From VMFW01 sp038058095 (GTDB lineage: Bacteria > Patescibacteriota > Minisyncoccia > UBA6257 > 2-01-FULL-56-20): 5,185 nt of DNA. The stretch lies in the NCBI GenBank assembly GCA_038058095.1, contig JBBUBW010000024.1, positions 1 to 5,185 on the forward strand, in the 5' to 3' direction. The notes beneath the pieces were generated by a model that saw only the letters and a program-made list of their open reading frames with translations, searched no databases and was not told where the DNA came from. The position numbers and the translations under genes are program-made. Positions 1 to 5,176 of the stretch are shown piece by piece. Numbering within the stretch: the first letter of the stretch is position 1; each line of letters starts with the position of its first letter.

Positions 1-94
1 ACAGACCGCGCGCAGTGCCCCGAAGAATGCATGGGATGCGCGAACCGCGCATTATCCTTCACTATCCTTTTATCACCGGGACGCCACGTAACGA
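1..94. other. GC-richer sequence beyond the enolase break, unidentified
   Basis: This stretch lies downstream of the enolase stop codon and is richer in G+C than the adjacent gene (about 62% over the first 60 bases by hand count). None of the three minus-strand frames continues the enolase: the expected Lys-containing strand, the NQIGT motif and the SHRSGETED motif are all absent. One minus-strand frame and one plus-strand frame are open across it, but neither gives a protein I recognise. It may be the start of a different gene, a chimeric contig end or foreign DNA; the sequence alone does not decide. Confidence 0.4.
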
Positions 95-1024
95 TCAGGA
101 TTTAGCGGCGCGGGCTTTCGCCATTCTTTTTATGTTAGTAGTGGTTAAGTCGTCTCCGCAGATGAGAGTGTTTCGGCCGATTGATTTATTTAGCTTAGCG
201 AAATTTTTGAAATCATTTTCGGAGAATGGATCTTCGAAATAGTGGAGTTTGAATTTGGATTTTAGTTCGCTATAAAGTTTAGTAAGCTGGGTTGGGGTTT
301 TTTTGATGTTGGAAGCGGCGGCATCCAGGCCGAATTGAATTTTGTTTTGGAGGTGGCTTTGCTTTGCGACGTGGGAAAGGATTCTAAGCGGTTCGAGATT
401 GTCTTTTAGGTTAGGAGCAAAACCGCCTTCATCGCCTAATCCGGTGGCGCCTTTGCCTAAATTTTTTGCGAGATATTCTCCGAGATTTTTATAAAGAGAG
501 AGTCCGGTTTTAACCGATTCGGCGATGTTTTTTGATTTTGGAATAATGAGATATTCCTGGAAGTCGAGGTTGTTTTTGGTGTGAAGCCCGCCGTTTATGA
601 CATTGATAAAAAGTTTTGGGAATTCGGTTTTCTTTTTTTTGTCGCCCAAAAGATGAGCGATGTGTTTCCAGAAAGGTACGTTGCGCGAGATGGCAGCGGC
701 TTTAGCGGCGGCAACGGAGACGCCTAAAGTGGCATTGGCGCCGAGGCGGGATTTGTTTGAGGTACCATCGAGTTTTAGAAGGGCGTGGTCGATGAGGTTT
801 TGATTACCGGCGTGGATGCCTTTTAGCGCGGGCTCGATGAATTTCACGATATTTTTAATCGCGACTTGAGGCTTAACGTAAACCGCTTCGTAAGAACCGC
901 AGCTCTTGCCCTGGGGGACAGAGGTGACGGATTCAACACCGTTTTGGAGTTTTAAGCGAACCGAGATGGTCCATTCGCCCCGCGAGTCGAGTTCGGTATT
1001 GGCTTTAATGGATTTGATTTTCAT
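95..1024 (-). CDS. Enolase (phosphopyruvate hydratase), divergent and C-terminally truncated
   Basis: Enolase interconverts 2-phosphoglycerate and phosphoenolpyruvate in the cytoplasm (lower glycolysis). Visible family features are DSRG near residue 13, a GKSCG loop (39-43) where most enolases have GASTG, LDGTxNKSxLGAN (85-97), NGGLH with His148, DFQE with Gln156/Glu157, GDEGGFAP with Glu199, LDAAAS with the metal ligand Asp234, FEDP with Glu264 and GDDL with Asp291. The usual RDGD...GKGV segment after the loop and part of the region after AAAS are missing. The protein is 309 residues against roughly 410-430 normally, and ends before the segment carrying the catalytic Lys, NQIGT and SHRSGETED, so as written it should be inactive. 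The ATG start matches the family N-terminus, but no good Shine-Dalgarno precedes it (only AGG about 17 bases upstream). Sure of the family; less sure whether this is a pseudogene or an assembly break. Confidence 0.88.
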   Translation of the reverse strand: MKIKSIKANTELDSRGEWTISVRLKLQNGVESVTSVPQGKSCGSYEAVYVKPQVAIKNIVKFIEPALKGIHAGNQNLIDHALLKLDGTSNKSRLGANATLGVSVAAAKAAAISRNVPFWKHIAHLLGDKKKKTEFPKLFINVINGGLHTKNNLDFQEYLIIPKSKNIAESVKTGLSLYKNLGEYLAKNLGKGATGLGDEGGFAPNLKDNLEPLRILSHVAKQSHLQNKIQFGLDAAASNIKKTPTQLTKLYSELKSKFKLHYFEDPFSENDFKNFAKLNKSIGRNTLICGDDLTTTNIKRMAKARAAKS

Positions 1025-1036
1025 GATAGTTAATAC

Positions 1037-1042
1037 ATTTTA
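1037..1042 (-). promoter_or_regulatory. Possible -10 element for the enolase gene
   Basis: On the minus strand TAAAAT lies 12 bases before the enolase ATG, with no convincing -35 at 16-18 bases. If real, the transcript would begin only a few bases before the start codon, which would agree with the missing Shine-Dalgarno. This is weak evidence from one hexamer in AT-rich DNA. Confidence 0.2.
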
Positions 1043-1070
1043 CCTTATTTTTGCTGGGTTTTCTTTAGTA

Positions 1071-1100
1071 TTGACAAAATATGGTGTTGTATGTTATAAT
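1071..1100 (+). promoter_or_regulatory. Sigma-70 type promoter of the SemiSWEET gene
   Basis: A perfect -35 TTGACA (1071-1076) is followed after 18 bases by a perfect -10 TATAAT (1095-1100), which also carries the extended -10 TG (1092-1093). Transcription should start near 1107, giving a leader of about 45 bases before the ATG at 1151. It is the best promoter in the window and points away from the enolase gene. Confidence 0.8.
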
Positions 1101-1140
1101 GTAGTTAAGTTAACGATTGAATTTTGACAACGTTACAAAT

Positions 1141-1145
1141 AGGAG
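1141..1145 (+). promoter_or_regulatory. Ribosome binding site of the SemiSWEET gene
   Basis: AGGAG lies 5 bases before the ATG at 1151 and decides between that start and the upstream in-frame TTG at 1124. Confidence 0.75.
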
Positions 1146-1150
1146 CGTGT

Positions 1151-1432
1151 ATGACAAGAGAGGGGTTAGCGCTCGCGATCCACTGGAATTGGATTATTAC
1201 CTTTGCTGGGATTGTGAATGTTGTGGCTCAGCTTCCGCAGACACGGAAGCTTGTCATAACTCGCAGCAGCGAAGGTCTCGCATTGCCAATGTTCTGTATA
1301 TATCTGTTCACACAAGTTGCGTTTTCAGTGAACGGATATTTGTTGCGGGACATGATTCAATTCACAACCTTGGGTTTGAGCGCGATTGTTTCGGTTATTA
1401 ACATCTCACTCATACTCAAATACCGGCCGTGA
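1151..1432 (+). CDS. SemiSWEET / PQ-loop family sugar transporter
   Basis: This 93-residue integral membrane protein has the size and layout of bacterial SemiSWEETs, which assemble as dimers of three-helix bundles and let sugars cross the membrane down their gradient. Helix 1 spans about residues 9-28 and ends in the signature PQ (29-30), followed by the basic loop TRKLVITRSSEG. Helix 2 spans about 44-64 and contains the SVNGYL stretch that corresponds to the W-x-x-Y-G region of the family; the usual Trp there is not obvious. Helix 3 spans about 70-88, before a basic tail ending YRP. The ATG is chosen because AGGAG (1141-1145) sits 5 bases before it; an in-frame TTG at 1124 has no such site. 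The gene has its own strong promoter and terminator, so it is probably monocistronic. The substrate cannot be told from sequence. Confidence 0.8.
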   Translation: MTREGLALAIHWNWIITFAGIVNVVAQLPQTRKLVITRSSEGLALPMFCIYLFTQVAFSVNGYLLRDMIQFTTLGLSAIVSVINISLILKYRP

Positions 1433-1452
1433 GGAACACGGTAACGAAAATT

Positions 1453-1488
1453 ACGCCAGTCGCACCAGCGACTGGCGTTTCTGTTTTT
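1453..1488 (+). terminator. Intrinsic terminator, probably bidirectional
   Basis: A perfect 11-bp stem (1453-1463 with 1468-1478, GCGACTGGCGT on the right arm) closes an ACCA tetraloop and is followed by a T-rich tract interrupted by C and G (1479-1488). It starts 21 bases after the SemiSWEET stop. The T tract runs into the stop codon of the convergent cysteine-rich gene. Read from the minus strand, the same hairpin is followed by TAATTTTCG, so it may also end that gene's transcript. Confidence 0.92.
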
Positions 1489-3226
1489 ATACAACCTCAG
1501 AGTTGTAACATGATTCACAGTAAATTATTTCTGGTCGGTCTAGGGAATAAGAGGTTTCAAATTCATTGAGGCAAGCGCCTTCGGGGTGGTGGGCATGTTT
1601 GGCGGTGTTTGGGTAAATTTTATAATCACACATACACTTTCTAGGCCAGAGCTTACGTGGGTTGCGAAGACCTAATCTATCTTGAAGCCGGCAAGGAAAA
1701 CACTTATCCGGTATTGGTAATTTCATTTTCTTATAAAACTGAAATTCAGCTGGCGTAATACGAAACGCAGTAGCGCAAGATAAATAATCTTTTTTTAAAT
1801 TAGTATCATCTTGAGTCTTGCAACTTACTATTTGTTTGGAGATATCGTCTGCAACCTCATCAATAGTGCCTGTAATTTCGTTATGCTGCTTAGTCGCTTT
1901 GTAATCGCGCGTTGGGCGGTCGTACCACCTAAATCCATGTTTTAGCGCATTTTCCTTTGTTAGTGGAAAATAATCTTGAGCCAATGACTCGTTATATGCA
2001 AACGAAGAAATACTTGCGGGTAAAAACTCACCCCATTCTTTAGATGAGTGCATTTGTTCTATGATTTGTGTTTTTAGTGAATCATATTCTTCGTTGCTAT
2101 ATTGACGATTTAGAATACAGTATTTCTTTTTATGAAGTGACACGCCGCCAAAAATGTAATCGCAACTGAAACAGTTATCGGTGTAGTACGACTGTGATGT
2201 ATTCCAAGTCTTGCTGCATCCAATATTATGGCTGCTATAACCAACTCCCTCGAGCTCGTAATCCATCTCGTTAAAAGCAACTTCGGTTAAGTCTAAGCCG
2301 TTTTTTACGCGCCAAGCATCTTGGCTATAACTTATATCTTCCGTGTGCCTGGCATTAAATACTTGTCTTGAATTTTTCACATTTTCCATGTAGTCGCCGC
2401 TTGAAGAAACAATTTGCCTTCCTTGGTAGTATTTATGCGGATGTACTTGTTCTAGATTTCTCAGCTCGGCTCGAAATTTATTTATATTATCTTTTGTCCA
2501 AAGGATTTCATTAAACCTTTTTTTGTATTCTTCTTTACTAATCGGCTGGTTAAACCAGTAATATGATTTATTTCGTAGTCCGACACACCCAAAGCAATTA
2601 TTGCATCCCCGGCAGTCATATAAAAAATAACTATCAGAACAACTCTCGCAATGTTCTAAGTACGAACCCTTGTAGCAGCTTTTGCAGTTCAATGACTCAT
2701 AAAGTAATTCGCATTCTTCGACAGCGTAGCAATCGCAACAAAATTTGCTTTTGGCGTTCCAATTGCCATAGAGGTAATCTTCAGATTGATCACTCGCAAC
2801 TATCATGTAGCAATTTTTTAGATCTTGAGCTTGATTAGTGTATTCGCTGTTCACGCGGCGGAATCCTGCAAGGGCAATCTTGGGAGTGCGGAATCTCACC
2901 TCTTTGAATTGGTCAAAAAATAAACGGTTTGGTTCATATTCTTTTCCGTATTGCAGCGGATCCCATTTGTCGGACCAAAAGCAGGGCTGGCAGTAAACTG
3001 GGCCCGGATAGTCAGGGTTATAAATGGATATCATATTTTCCCCGCAAAGGCTGCAAGTTCGCTTATAGAAATTCCACTCATTGCGATTAATTAGCCTGCG
3101 CTGATAGCGACAACGCGGGCATTGAGTTGGGGATGGAACCTTAATTTGTGCGTAATACGAAAAATCGTCCGGCTCGATGACGAAGGTTTTCTTGCAATTT
3201 GAACAAGTTTTAGTTTCGGAAATCAT
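1487..3226 (-). CDS. Large cysteine-rich multi-zinc-ribbon protein, function unknown
   Basis: This is a 579-residue soluble-looking protein with 34 cysteines, mostly in CxxC pairs, and no signal peptide or membrane helix. The N-terminal module (about 8-83) has C8xxC11, C36xxC39, C58xxC61 and C79xxC82, consistent with two zinc-binding sites. The C-terminal module (about 469-574) repeats it: residues 15-58 align without gaps to 488-531 with 18 of 44 identities, and both modules end in YCxxC plus an aromatic. Between them is a Cys-rich stretch (163-214) with a 12-residue period, and a motif of NCFxC followed by K-x-Y, N and S-x-E-E-Y that occurs twice (210-234 and 351-381). I recall similar proteins as a lineage-specific family in CPR genomes, sometimes under uninformative names; the function is not known to me. 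Zinc or other metal binding is inferred from the cysteine pairs. The ATG has no clear Shine-Dalgarno; a 38-bp dyad ends 10 bases upstream. Confidence 0.8.
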   Translation of the reverse strand: MISETKTCSNCKKTFVIEPDDFSYYAQIKVPSPTQCPRCRYQRRLINRNEWNFYKRTCSLCGENMISIYNPDYPGPVYCQPCFWSDKWDPLQYGKEYEPNRLFFDQFKEVRFRTPKIALAGFRRVNSEYTNQAQDLKNCYMIVASDQSEDYLYGNWNAKSKFCCDCYAVEECELLYESLNCKSCYKGSYLEHCESCSDSYFLYDCRGCNNCFGCVGLRNKSYYWFNQPISKEEYKKRFNEILWTKDNINKFRAELRNLEQVHPHKYYQGRQIVSSSGDYMENVKNSRQVFNARHTEDISYSQDAWRVKNGLDLTEVAFNEMDYELEGVGYSSHNIGCSKTWNTSQSYYTDNCFSCDYIFGGVSLHKKKYCILNRQYSNEEYDSLKTQIIEQMHSSKEWGEFLPASISSFAYNESLAQDYFPLTKENALKHGFRWYDRPTRDYKATKQHNEITGTIDEVADDISKQIVSCKTQDDTNLKKDYLSCATAFRITPAEFQFYKKMKLPIPDKCFPCRLQDRLGLRNPRKLWPRKCMCDYKIYPNTAKHAHHPEGACLNEFETSYSLDRPEIIYCESCYNSEVV

Positions 3227-3236
3227 CTTTTGATGG

Positions 3237-3274
3237 AGTACACTAATCTACGCGATCGCTTATTTTAGTGTACT
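3237..3274. repeat. 38-bp dyad with nested palindrome before the cysteine-rich gene
   Basis: AGTACACTAA (3237-3246) and TTAGTGTACT (3265-3274) are exact inverted repeats. The 8-bp palindrome GCGATCGC (3252-3259) sits precisely at their common centre (3255.5). In all, 16 of the 19 symmetric base pairs match. It lies 13 bases after the dehydrogenase stop and 10 bases before the ATG of the cysteine-rich gene (both minus strand). No T tract follows on either side, so a plain intrinsic terminator is unlikely. A protein-binding operator or an mRNA structure next to the start codon fits better. The minus-strand hexamer TAAAAT (3262-3267) lies inside it and could be a -10, with only a poor -35. Confidence 0.7.
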
Positions 3275-3287
3275 GTGATAGGTCTAT

Positions 3288-4304
3288 TCACTTCACCAAA
3301 TTTTTTGGATTATTAGCAAGAAATCCTTTGATGTTTTCGATGGTGGTGATGAGAATTTTTTCCAGCGCTTCTCGGGTGTTGAAGGCGTTGTGAGGCGTGA
3401 CTAGAACGTTTGGCATATCGAAGAGTGCGTGATTCGCTAAAACGGTTTTTAGATTGTGTTCTTCAGGGTGCCCATTGAGAATCAATTCAACCTCTTCACC
3501 TATAATCCCTTCCTCTTCTAAAACATCAAGACCGGCGCCGCCGAGATAACCGTTTTTTAGGGCCTTGACGAGCGCTTCGGTTTCAACGATTGGACCGCGG
3601 GCGGTGTTTATAAGGTATGCGCCTTTTTTCATTAGCTGGATAGTTTGGGCGTTGATGAGGTGGTGGGTTTCTTTCATATAGGGAACATGAAGAGTCACGA
3701 TATCGCTTTGCTTCAACACTTCCTCGAGTGGGAAATATTCATACTCAAATGTTTTTTGGAATTCTCTGTTGGGGAATGGGTCATAAGCAATAACTTTCAT
3801 CTCGAAGCCTTTAGCCATGCGAATGACGTGCTTGCCGATTCGGCCGGTACCTACAACACCTAGAGTTTTTCCTTTAAGATCAAATCCTTGGAGGCTCTCA
3901 ACGCTAAAGCTGCCAGTTTTTTTGACTTGATCGCAGCCTTGGAAAATTTTACGAGTAAGATTAAGGATAAGGCCAAAAGCGAATTCGGCGACGGTGTTTT
4001 CTCCGTAAGAAGGAACGTTGGAGACGAGGATGTTTTTGGTTTTGGCGTAGTTTACATCAATGTGGTCGTAGCCAGTGGAGCGAGTGGCTATATATTTGAG
4101 ACTAGGAAGTTGATCGAGAACTTCTTTATTAATAACTGAACCGATAAAAACTGATATGATTTCAACCTCACGGTTGGGTGGAAGATGGTCTTTGTCTAGG
4201 TGGTCGTTTAGATATTCGGTTTCAAGGTTAAGACCGGTTTCTTTTAGCTTAGCTTCTATATATTCTTTTTCCCAGGGTTTGGCATTGTAGAATTGTATAC
4301 GCAT
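3288..4304 (-). CDS. NAD-dependent D-isomer 2-hydroxyacid dehydrogenase, D-lactate dehydrogenase type
   Basis: This cytoplasmic enzyme probably reduces a 2-oxoacid such as pyruvate to the D-2-hydroxyacid with NADH, regenerating NAD+ during fermentation. It is 338 residues, normal for the family. The substrate-binding region includes the STGYDHID stretch (76-83) and SYGENTVAE (99-107). The Rossmann domain has GTGRIG (152-157) and Asp175 after the second strand, which favours NAD over NADP. The catalytic set is visible: Arg236 in TARGP, a Glu in DVLEEEG (most likely Glu265) and His305 in TPHNAF. The closest named activity is D-lactate dehydrogenase, judged from the length, the DVLEEE region and TPHNAF, but other 2-hydroxyacid substrates cannot be excluded. 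The ATG suits the family N-terminus (MRIQFY); no good Shine-Dalgarno precedes it. It has its own predicted promoter just after the terminator of the upstream operon. Confidence 0.9.
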   Translation of the reverse strand: MRIQFYNAKPWEKEYIEAKLKETGLNLETEYLNDHLDKDHLPPNREVEIISVFIGSVINKEVLDQLPSLKYIATRSTGYDHIDVNYAKTKNILVSNVPSYGENTVAEFAFGLILNLTRKIFQGCDQVKKTGSFSVESLQGFDLKGKTLGVVGTGRIGKHVIRMAKGFEMKVIAYDPFPNREFQKTFEYEYFPLEEVLKQSDIVTLHVPYMKETHHLINAQTIQLMKKGAYLINTARGPIVETEALVKALKNGYLGGAGLDVLEEEGIIGEEVELILNGHPEEHNLKTVLANHALFDMPNVLVTPHNAFNTREALEKILITTIENIKGFLANNPKNLVK

Positions 4305-4334
4305 GAATTATAGATTATTGATGTTGCAGGAGTA

Positions 4335-4363
4335 ATTATAAGCTGAAATAGGGGTTTTGGAAA
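4335..4363 (-). promoter_or_regulatory. Predicted promoter of the dehydrogenase gene
   Basis: On the minus strand TTTCCA (4358-4363, four of six consensus positions) and a perfect TATAAT (4335-4340) are 17 bases apart. Transcription would start near 4328, about 24 bases before the ATG. The -35 overlaps the tail of the preceding terminator. Confidence 0.55.
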
Positions 4364-4373
4364 CAGAAACCCC
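4351..4373. repeat. Alternative hairpin overlapping the terminator
   Basis: GGGGTTT (4351-4357) and AAACCCC (4367-4373) form a perfect 7-bp inverted repeat with a 9-base loop. The second arm is also one arm of the terminator, so the two structures exclude each other. The loop contains most of the predicted dehydrogenase -35. Confidence 0.5.
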
Positions 4374-4394
4374 GGCCCTGGAAGGGACGGGGTT
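4368..4394 (-). terminator. Intrinsic terminator of the small two-gene operon
   Basis: Read on the minus strand, AACCCCG pairs with CGGGGTT and the inner CCC with GGG across one G/A mismatch, around a five-base loop, giving a 10-bp GC-rich stem. It is followed by TTTCTGTTTCC, a modest T tract with the same TTTCTGTTT beginning as the terminator near 1480. It starts about 28 bases after the stop of the 59-residue gene. Confidence 0.7.
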
Positions 4395-4421
4395 GGCAGA
4401 TGAGGTGTGGTAGTTTCTCCC

Positions 4422-4601
4422 TTATGTGACTATTAAGACAATTACACAGCCGACAGCAAGAAGGAAAGAACCCAAGATGTAGATGATCCTGCGTCTGCTC
4501 ACTTTTCGTTCTATGATGCAGGATTGGATGTTTGTTAAGATAGCTATCGCGCAGAACGCTATTGTTGCAGCGGCGATTCCTTGTATCGAGCTTGTTTTCA
4601 C
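4422..4601 (-). CDS. Small two-helix membrane protein, function unknown
   Basis: A 59-residue frame begins at GTG (4599-4601) and ends at TAA (4422-4424). AGGAG (minus strand, 4608-4612) lies 6 bases before the GTG, good spacing for initiation. The protein has a hydrophobic stretch at about residues 6-29, a short basic loop with ERKVSRRR (31-38) and a second hydrophobic stretch at about 39-58, so it should be a hairpin in the membrane with the basic loop probably cytoplasmic. It starts 9 bases after the stop codon of the upstream 151-residue gene, and its Shine-Dalgarno overlaps that stop (TAGGAG), suggesting coupled translation. A terminator follows directly. I do not recognise a family. It could be an accessory membrane subunit for the upstream gene product. 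Confidence 0.72.
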   Translation of the reverse strand: MKTSSIQGIAAATIAFCAIAILTNIQSCIIERKVSRRRIIYILGSFLLAVGCVIVLIVT

Positions 4602-4607
4602 GGTTGT

Positions 4608-4612
4608 CTCCT
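4608..4612 (-). promoter_or_regulatory. Ribosome binding site of the 59-residue gene, overlapping the upstream stop
   Basis: AGGAG on the minus strand begins inside the TAG stop (4611-4613) of the 151-residue gene and sits 6 bases before the GTG. It is the main reason to accept this short gene and its start. Confidence 0.7.
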
Positions 4613-5066
4613 ATAACTGCGGTATGGGTTCAGTGGGTGGGGTGGTATCAGGAAGTCCGTATCCAGCTGCAGACACTTCTCCGGTTCGTGCGAACGTCGC
4701 ACGGCAGACAAAAAATGACGTGTGACCTTTCTCGAAGAAATGGACTTCGGCGCTGATGAAGTCTTTGTCGTGGAACTCCAACCTACATTCGACCCTCGTT
4801 GTGGCGATGAATGCGTCGTGGATATCTTTTCGGCCTTGGCAGGTTCTCTCGAACCAGTTACGCAGACCATCATACCCGATTGGTGTTCCTTGGGGAGGAG
4901 ATGTTCCCTGAGGAAGATTTGGAGTGAGTAGTAAGTGACTCCCAATGAGTTCATGAAGTAGCCCCATCGCGAGAAAAAAGCCGAGAGAGTACTGTAGGGT
5001 CAGGTCTTTTTGAAGTGCTTGCCGCAAACTCGGCTCGACTAGAGTGGTGTATTTCTTGGGTACCAT
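4611..5066 (-). CDS. Hypothetical protein of 151 residues, possible NTF2/SnoaL-like fold
   Basis: I do not recognise this protein firmly. The N-terminus is basic and helical (about 1-27), followed by a mostly hydrophobic stretch (28-47) containing HEL, a Pro/Gly-rich linker (49-64), GYDGLRNWFER (64-74), and then a strand-rich part (about 83-136) with RVECRLEF, SAEVHFFE, FFVCRATF and EVSAAGYG. The C-terminus is a Pro/Thr-rich tail. A G-x-D-G-x-R-x-W/F helix followed by several amphipathic strands resembles the SnoaL/NTF2-like group, but this is a shape argument only. There is no clear signal peptide; the 28-47 stretch has charged residues and is a doubtful membrane segment. The ATG is well supported by AGAGGAG (5074-5080) 7 bases upstream. 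It is the first gene of an operon with the 59-residue membrane protein. Confidence 0.75.
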   Translation of the reverse strand: MVPKKYTTLVEPSLRQALQKDLTLQYSLGFFLAMGLLHELIGSHLLLTPNLPQGTSPPQGTPIGYDGLRNWFERTCQGRKDIHDAFIATTRVECRLEFHDKDFISAEVHFFEKGHTSFFVCRATFARTGEVSAAGYGLPDTTPPTEPIPQL

Positions 5067-5073
5067 CGCAATT

Positions 5074-5080
5074 CTCCTCT
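5074..5080 (-). promoter_or_regulatory. Strong ribosome binding site of the 151-residue gene
   Basis: AGAGGAG on the minus strand lies 7 bases before the ATG at 5066 and is the best Shine-Dalgarno match in the window. Confidence 0.8.
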
Positions 5081-5147
5081 CGGATCGGCTTGCTATGGCC
5101 GGTTAAAGTTGTCTTGTAGAACGGGTTAACGTTTTACTGCTGGCTGT

Positions 5148-5176
5148 ATCTTCGCTATATTTTAGTGTTTTGTCAA
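5148..5176 (-). promoter_or_regulatory. Possible promoter of the small operon
   Basis: On the minus strand a perfect TTGACA (5171-5176) is followed 17 bases later by GAAGAT (5148-5153), which matches only three of six -10 positions. It would give a leader of about 75 bases before the 151-residue gene. The -35 is convincing and the -10 is not. Confidence 0.4.

Noticed and set aside
15..242. Plus-strand open frame of 75 codons across the left edge
   Set aside because: It runs antisense through the well-supported enolase, has no ribosome binding site and matches no family I know. Its first part could be real only if bases 1-94 are foreign.
1124..1150. Longer SemiSWEET start at TTG 1124
   Set aside because: There is no Shine-Dalgarno before it, and it adds nine residues not expected for the family. 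ATG 1151 has AGGAG 5 bases upstream.
1117..1401. Plus-strand frame with many cysteines overlapping the SemiSWEET gene
   Set aside because: The overlapping frame gives a coherent three-helix PQ-loop protein with AGGAG at its start. This one has no such start and is an out-of-frame shadow.
3252..3259. GCGATCGC as a cyanobacterial HIP1 site
   Set aside because: There is a single copy in the window and nothing else suggests cyanobacteria. It is better read as the core of the local dyad.
4598..4954. Alternative minus-strand frame of 118 codons inside the 151-residue gene
   Set aside because: It lacks a ribosome binding site, its protein is low-complexity with scattered Ser/Arg, and it overlaps a frame with strong initiation signals.
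5101..5133. Direct repeat GGTTAA-A/C-GTT in the leader of the small operon, with GTTAAC also near 1109-1114
   Set aside because: Two imperfect 10-base copies 23 bases apart plus one six-base match elsewhere are too little to call an operator.
5158..5168. TATTTTAGTGT, an exact 11-base match to part of the dyad at 3261-3271
   Set aside because: An 11-base match between two AT-rich places is expected by chance in 5 kb, and the second arm of the dyad is absent here.
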